Assembly (NCBI GenBank): GCA_022510665.1
Contig: JAFLSZ010000006.1
Span: 1 to 54,294, forward strand
Reading direction: 5' to 3'
Origin: Lachnospiraceae bacterium
GTDB lineage: Bacteria; Bacillota; Clostridia; Lachnospirales; Lachnospiraceae
DNA length: 54,294 bases
Below the pieces are notes generated by a model. The model saw nothing but the letters and a program-made list of their open reading frames with translations. It was not told the DNA's origin and did no database searches. Position numbers and translations under genes: made by a program. This document shows positions 50,335 to 54,294 of this stretch, in pieces (position 1 is the stretch's first letter; the number at the start of each line of letters is the position of its first letter).

Positions 50335-53300
50335 ATGCCAAAGCGAACAGATATCCACAAAGTCCTCATCATCGGCTCCGGTCCGATTATCATTGGTCAG
50401 GCCTGCGAATTTGACTATTCCGGAACACAGGCTTGTAAAGCACTCAAAAAACTCGGTTATGAGATTGTACTTGTAAACTCTAACCCTGCCACCATTATGA
50501 CCGACCCGGAGACTGCCGACGTTACCTACATAGAACCGTTAAATCTGGAACGTCTGGAACAAATTATCGCAAAGGAGCGTCCGGACGCACTTTTACCGAA
50601 TCTCGGAGGTCAGTCCGGCCTGAATCTCTGTGCGGAGCTCGCAAGCGCGGGTATTCTGGACAAGTACCATGTACAGGTTATCGGTGTTCAGGTTGACGCG
50701 ATTGAACGTGGTGAAGACCGTATTGAGTTTAAGAAATCCATGGATGCCATCGGCATCGAAATGGCACGAAGCGAAGTTGCATACAGCGTAGACGAAGCGC
50801 TTGCCATTGCCGATAGATTGGGATATCCTGTTGTGCTTCGCCCGGCTTATACCATGGGCGGCGCAGGCGGCGGCCTTGTCTATAATAAAGAAGAGTTAAA
50901 GACTGTCTGTGCAAGAGGTCTGCAGGCAAGTTTAGTCGGTCAGGTTCTTGTAGAAGAATCCGTCCTCGGCTGGGAAGAGTTAGAGCTTGAGATTGTCAGA
51001 GATGCCGACAACAATATGATTACCGTCTGCTTTATCGAAAACATCGACCCGATGGGCACCCACACCGGTGACTCCTTCTGTTCCGCTCCGATGCTTACCA
51101 TCTCCAAGGAGTGCCAGAAGCGTTTACAGGAGCAGGCTTACAAAATCGTTGAATCCGTTCAGGTTATCGGCGGCACGAACGTACAGTTCGCACATGATCC
51201 GGTCAGCGACCGTATTGTTGTAATAGAGATTAACCCAAGAACTTCCCGTTCTTCCGCTCTGGCTTCCAAAGCTACCGGTTTCCCGATTGCGTTGATTTCC
51301 GCGATGCTCGCTTCCGGTCTTACCTTAAAGGATATCCCTTGCGGCAAGTACGGCACCCTTGATAAGTATGTTCCGGACGGAGATTACGTTGTAATCAAGT
51401 TCGCCCGCTGGGCATTCGAAAAATTCAGGGGCGTTGAGGACAAGCTCGGCACCCAGATGCGTGCGGTCGGCGAAGTTATGAGTATCGGCAAGACTTACAA
51501 GGAAGCTTTCCAGAAAGCAATCCGAAGCCTTGAAACCGGACGTTACGGACTTGGCCACGCGAAGAATTTTGATACAAAGACAAAGGAAGAACTTCTTCAG
51601 ATGTTAATTACCCCGTCCAGTGAGCGTCACTTCATTATGTACGAAGCACTGAGAAAGGGCGCGTCCGTAGAGGAAATTTTCAATATTACAAAAGTAAAGC
51701 ATTACTTTATCGAGCAGATGAAAGAATTGGTCGGGGAAGAAGAAGCCCTTTTGACATACAAGGGAAACCTTCCGTCAGACGATGCGCTTATTTCCGCTAA
51801 GAAAAACGGTTTTTCCGATAAATATTTAAGTCAAATCTTAGGAGTTTCCGAAGACGATATCCGTAGCCGCCGTATCGCGCTCGGCGTTGAGGAAGCTTGG
51901 GAAGGCGTTCACGTAAGCGGTACGGAAAACAGCGCTTACTACTACTCCACCTATAACGCGGAGGACAAAAACCCGATTAAGGCAGACAAGCCTAAGATTA
52001 TGATTCTCGGCGGCGGCCCGAACCGTATCGGACAGGGAATCGAATTTGACTACTGCTGCGTACATGCCGCTCTCGCGCTGAAAAAGCTCGGTTTTGAGAC
52101 GATTATCGTGAACTGTAATCCGGAAACCGTTTCCACCGACTACGATACTTCCGACAAGCTCTACTTTGAGCCTCTGACCTTAGAAGACGTGTTAAGCATC
52201 TACAAGAAGGAGCAGCCGTTAGGCGTTATCGCACAGTTCGGCGGACAGACCCCGTTGAATCTCGCTGCCGACCTTGAAAAGAACGGCGTTAAGATTCTCG
52301 GCACTTCTCCTTCCGTTATCGACTTGGCGGAAGACCGTGACCTGTTCCGCGCAATGATGGAAAAGCTGGAGATTCCGATGCCGGAGTCCGGAATGGCTAC
52401 CACTGCCGAAGAAGCGCTTGCTATCGCAAAGAAAATCGGTTATCCGGCTATGGTTCGTCCGTCCTATGTACTTGGTGGCCGCGGCATGGAAGTTGTTTAC
52501 GATGACGAAAGCATGGTAAACTATATGAACGCGGCAGTCGGCGTAACTCCGGACCGTCCGATTTTAATTGACCGTTTCTTAAACCACGCGCTGGAATGCG
52601 AAGCAGACGCTATCAGCGACGGTACGCACGCGTTCGTTCCTGCGGTAATGGAGCACATTGAACTTGCGGGCGTTCACTCCGGTGACTCCGCGTGCATCAT
52701 TCCTTCCGTTCACATCAGCGAGGAGAATGTGCGCACAATTAAAAATTATACCAAGAAAATCGCCGAGGAAATGCACGTTAAAGGCTTAATGAATATGCAG
52801 TACGCAATCGAAAACGGCAAAGTGTATGTCTTGGAGGCTAACCCGCGCGCTTCCCGTACGGTACCGTTGGTTTCCAAGGTCTGCAACATCCGCATGGTGC
52901 CGCTGGCAACCGACATTATCACCTCCGAAATTACCGGCAGACCGTCTCCGGTTTCCGGCTTAAAGGAGCAGGATATTCCGTACTACGGCGTAAAGGAAGC
53001 CGTCTTCCCGTTCAATATGTTCCCGGAGGTTGACCCGATTCTCGGACCGGAAATGCGTTCCACCGGTGAGGTACTCGGCTTATCCGCTTCCTACGGCGAG
53101 GCTTTCTACAAGGCACAGGAAGCTACCCAGTCAAAGCTCCCGCTTGGCGGCACGGTTCTCATTTCCGTAAACCGCAAGGATAAGGCTGATATTATCGAGG
53201 TTGCTCAGATGTTGTCCGACAGCGGCTTCAAAATCGTCGCTACCGGCAATACCTACGAGGTAATCCGCGAAGCCGGCATTGAGGCGGAATTGGTAAAGAA

Positions 53301-53559
53301 ACTCTCCGAAGGCCGTCCGAACGTGCTCGATATCATCACGAACGGTCAGGTAGATTTGATTATCAACTCTCCTGCCGGAAAAGACAGCGTAACCGACGAC
53401 AGCTATCTGAGAAAAGCGGCAATCAAGGGCAAGATTCCGTACATGACCACCGCGGCGGCGGCAAGAGCTACCGCAAAGGGTATCCAGTCCGTAAGAAAAC
53501 ACGGCAACCGCGAAATCAAGTCCTTACAGCAGCTTCACAGCGAGATTAAAGAAAAGTAA
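50335..53559 (+). CDS. carB: Carbamoyl-phosphate synthase large subunit, copy 2
   Basis: The 1074-residue product is a full CarB with two ATP-grasp halves (SGPIIIGQACEFDYSGTQAC at the N-terminus and GGPNRIGQGIEFDYCC near residue 560) and a C-terminal MGS-like domain (TVLISVNRKDK onward). It differs from copy 1 at many positions all along its length, including in the oligomerisation and MGS regions, so it is an old paralogue and not a recent duplication. No carA is adjacent. One copy may serve arginine and the other pyrimidine synthesis, as in Bacillus, sharing one CarA or using another encoded elsewhere. Codon use is close to that of highly expressed genes (few rare codons). Confidence 0.95.
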   Translation: MPKRTDIHKVLIIGSGPIIIGQACEFDYSGTQACKALKKLGYEIVLVNSNPATIMTDPETADVTYIEPLNLERLEQIIAKERPDALLPNLGGQSGLNLCAELASAGILDKYHVQVIGVQVDAIERGEDRIEFKKSMDAIGIEMARSEVAYSVDEALAIADRLGYPVVLRPAYTMGGAGGGLVYNKEELKTVCARGLQASLVGQVLVEESVLGWEELELEIVRDADNNMITVCFIENIDPMGTHTGDSFCSAPMLTISKECQKRLQEQAYKIVESVQVIGGTNVQFAHDPVSDRIVVIEINPRTSRSSALASKATGFPIALISAMLASGLTLKDIPCGKYGTLDKYVPDGDYVVIKFARWAFEKFRGVEDKLGTQMRAVGEVMSIGKTYKEAFQKAIRSLETGRYGLGHAKNFDTKTKEELLQMLITPSSERHFIMYEALRKGASVEEIFNITKVKHYFIEQMKELVGEEEALLTYKGNLPSDDALISAKKNGFSDKYLSQILGVSEDDIRSRRIALGVEEAWEGVHVSGTENSAYYYSTYNAEDKNPIKADKPKIMILGGGPNRIGQGIEFDYCCVHAALALKKLGFETIIVNCNPETVSTDYDTSDKLYFEPLTLEDVLSIYKKEQPLGVIAQFGGQTPLNLAADLEKNGVKILGTSPSVIDLAEDRDLFRAMMEKLEIPMPESGMATTAEEALAIAKKIGYPAMVRPSYVLGGRGMEVVYDDESMVNYMNAAVGVTPDRPILIDRFLNHALECEADAISDGTHAFVPAVMEHIELAGVHSGDSACIIPSVHISEENVRTIKNYTKKIAEEMHVKGLMNMQYAIENGKVYVLEANPRASRTVPLVSKVCNIRMVPLATDIITSEITGRPSPVSGLKEQDIPYYGVKEAVFPFNMFPEVDPILGPEMRSTGEVLGLSASYGEAFYKAQEATQSKLPLGGTVLISVNRKDKADIIEVAQMLSDSGFKIVATGNTYEVIREAGIEAELVKKLSEGRPNVLDIITNGQVDLIINSPAGKDSVTDDSYLRKAAIKGKIPYMTTAAAARATAKGIQSVRKHGNREIKSLQQLHSEIKEK

Positions 53560-53573
53560 ATTTCCTATAATAT

Positions 53574-53618
53574 AAAAAGGCTGTATACAGCGTAACCATG
53601 CTGTATACAGCCTTTTTT
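53574..53618. terminator. Terminator after carB copy 2
   Basis: GGCTGTATACAGC and GCTGTATACAGCC (53579-53591 and 53600-53612) form a perfect 13-pair stem, extended by AAAAA and TTTTTT. It can act in both directions and separates carB from the convergent gene. Confidence 0.92.
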
Positions 53619-53727
53619 GTAAGTCAAGAACAGTGATAGGTTTAAAATCCCCCCTGAAAACACACTCGTACAGCTCAAAAATCAGGCATTTATTTAACCA
53701 GATTCCGAGTTGTCAAAAACCTCATTT
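53619..53727. other. Intergenic, nothing recognised
   Basis: A/T-rich spacer between the carB terminator and the end of the minus-strand gene; no structure or frame that I can support. Confidence 0.5.
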
Positions 53728-54294
53728 CTAAACATGTATTACAAATTCATATACAAGTATTCTGAAGCCCTTAAATGCAAGTTTTGCTATAGACGACTCC
53801 TCTTTATGTTTTAGCTTACTTTTGTTTTCTTTGTAAAAATACCCCGCAATTTTTCTCACTTTTTTCAGGCACAGCTTATAATTTTTCTTTAAGTCGTCCG
53901 GCACCTTCTCCTTCTTATAGCCCCGGCGTGTAATCCAATTATCTGACGCAATAGTCATTCCGATATTGAATAAGCAGTATTCCGCCCACTCCGTATCACC
54001 GGAGGAAATTTTCTGTTCCAGTAACTTTACCAGATACGGCATCACCAAATAAATCGCAGAATAAAATGACATCTGATGATTAATACCTTCATAAACGCTT
54101 TCTGCCAGTTTCTTATCCTCCGGATGTTCCATAAAAGCATTTGTTACGCCTGACATATTCCCATAGGCCCCTAAATATTTTTCCCACTGGTGCGAGTGGC
54201 GATACAGAACTTTTTGACAAACCCCGTAATATCAATGGCTTTTGGGCTTTCGGACAGCATTTTTTCTTGCAATAACTTCACAAAATCATATCAT
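53728..54294 (-). pseudogene. HEAT-like helical protein, frameshifted and cut by the window edge
   Basis: The intact part (53728-54156, 142 residues) lacks a good ribosome site at its first ATG, and protein-like sequence continues upstream in the same frame (HQWEKYLGAYGN) to about 54209. From there back to the window edge the other frame carries a fitting continuation (KLLQEKMLSESPKAIDITGFVKK). The switch lies at a run of five A (54211-54215, minus strand); a sixth A would restore one frame. SFYSAIYLVMPYLVKLLEQ resembles HEAT-like helical pairs of immunity-type proteins. It could be a decayed gene, a sequencing error or, less likely, programmed frameshifting at C-AAA-AAG. Confidence 0.6.

Overview
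The window looks like chromosomal DNA of a Gram-positive anaerobe of the Clostridia, most likely Lachnospiraceae. This is inferred from gene content: type III glutamine synthetase, an Amt channel fused to PII, a glutamate synthase split into separate domain genes, an ANTAR regulator, dapL, AddAB, a [4Fe-4S]-type PurF, strong AGGAGG ribosome sites and TTGACA/TATAAT promoters. No search could be run, so the genus is not claimed.

Layout. 1-2.7 kb: four small minus-strand genes (flavin-reductase-like, polysaccharide deacetylase, GNAT, SUFU-domain). 2.9-5.9 kb: a palindromic repeat, then a promoter driving a two-gene unit (membrane protein plus Sel1-repeat protein). 5.9-17.1 kb: a minus-strand, seven-gene defence operon (SNF2-like helicase, DUF4391, two AT-rich unknown genes, type III Mod, RhuM, type III Res). 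17.7-39.1 kb: the centrepiece, two divergent nitrogen operons. Leftward runs glnN, amt-PII, asnB, pyrG, purF, carA, carB, dapL. Rightward runs the split glutamate synthase (glutaminase, ferredoxin-FMN synthase, [4Fe-4S] protein, FAD oxidoreductase, GXGXG domain), a short glutamine synthetase and an ANTAR regulator. 39.2-50 kb: a second palindromic repeat, a hemolysin III family protein, addA and addB, a small membrane protein and nadE. 50-54.3 kb: a probable 6S RNA on the minus strand, a second full-length carB, and a frameshifted gene running off the end.

How it fits together. Ammonium enters through Amt, is fixed by GlnN, and the glutamine is used by enzymes encoded in the same operon (AsnB, PyrG, PurF, CarAB) or turned into glutamate by the divergent glutamate synthase; glutamate is the amino donor for DapL. 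The most interesting signal is in the roughly 420 bp between the two operons. Each promoter is followed by intrinsic terminators lying inside the 5' leader, two in tandem before glnN and one before the glutamate synthase genes. In all three, the first arm of the terminator can instead form a hairpin with a six-base loop AARGGY closed by the same G.U and C-G pairs. A in loop position 1 and G in position 4 is the signature bound by ANTAR antiterminators, and the last gene of the rightward operon encodes an ANTAR protein whose receiver domain lacks the phospho-acceptor aspartate. I infer one RNA-based switch controlling both the making and the spending of glutamine.
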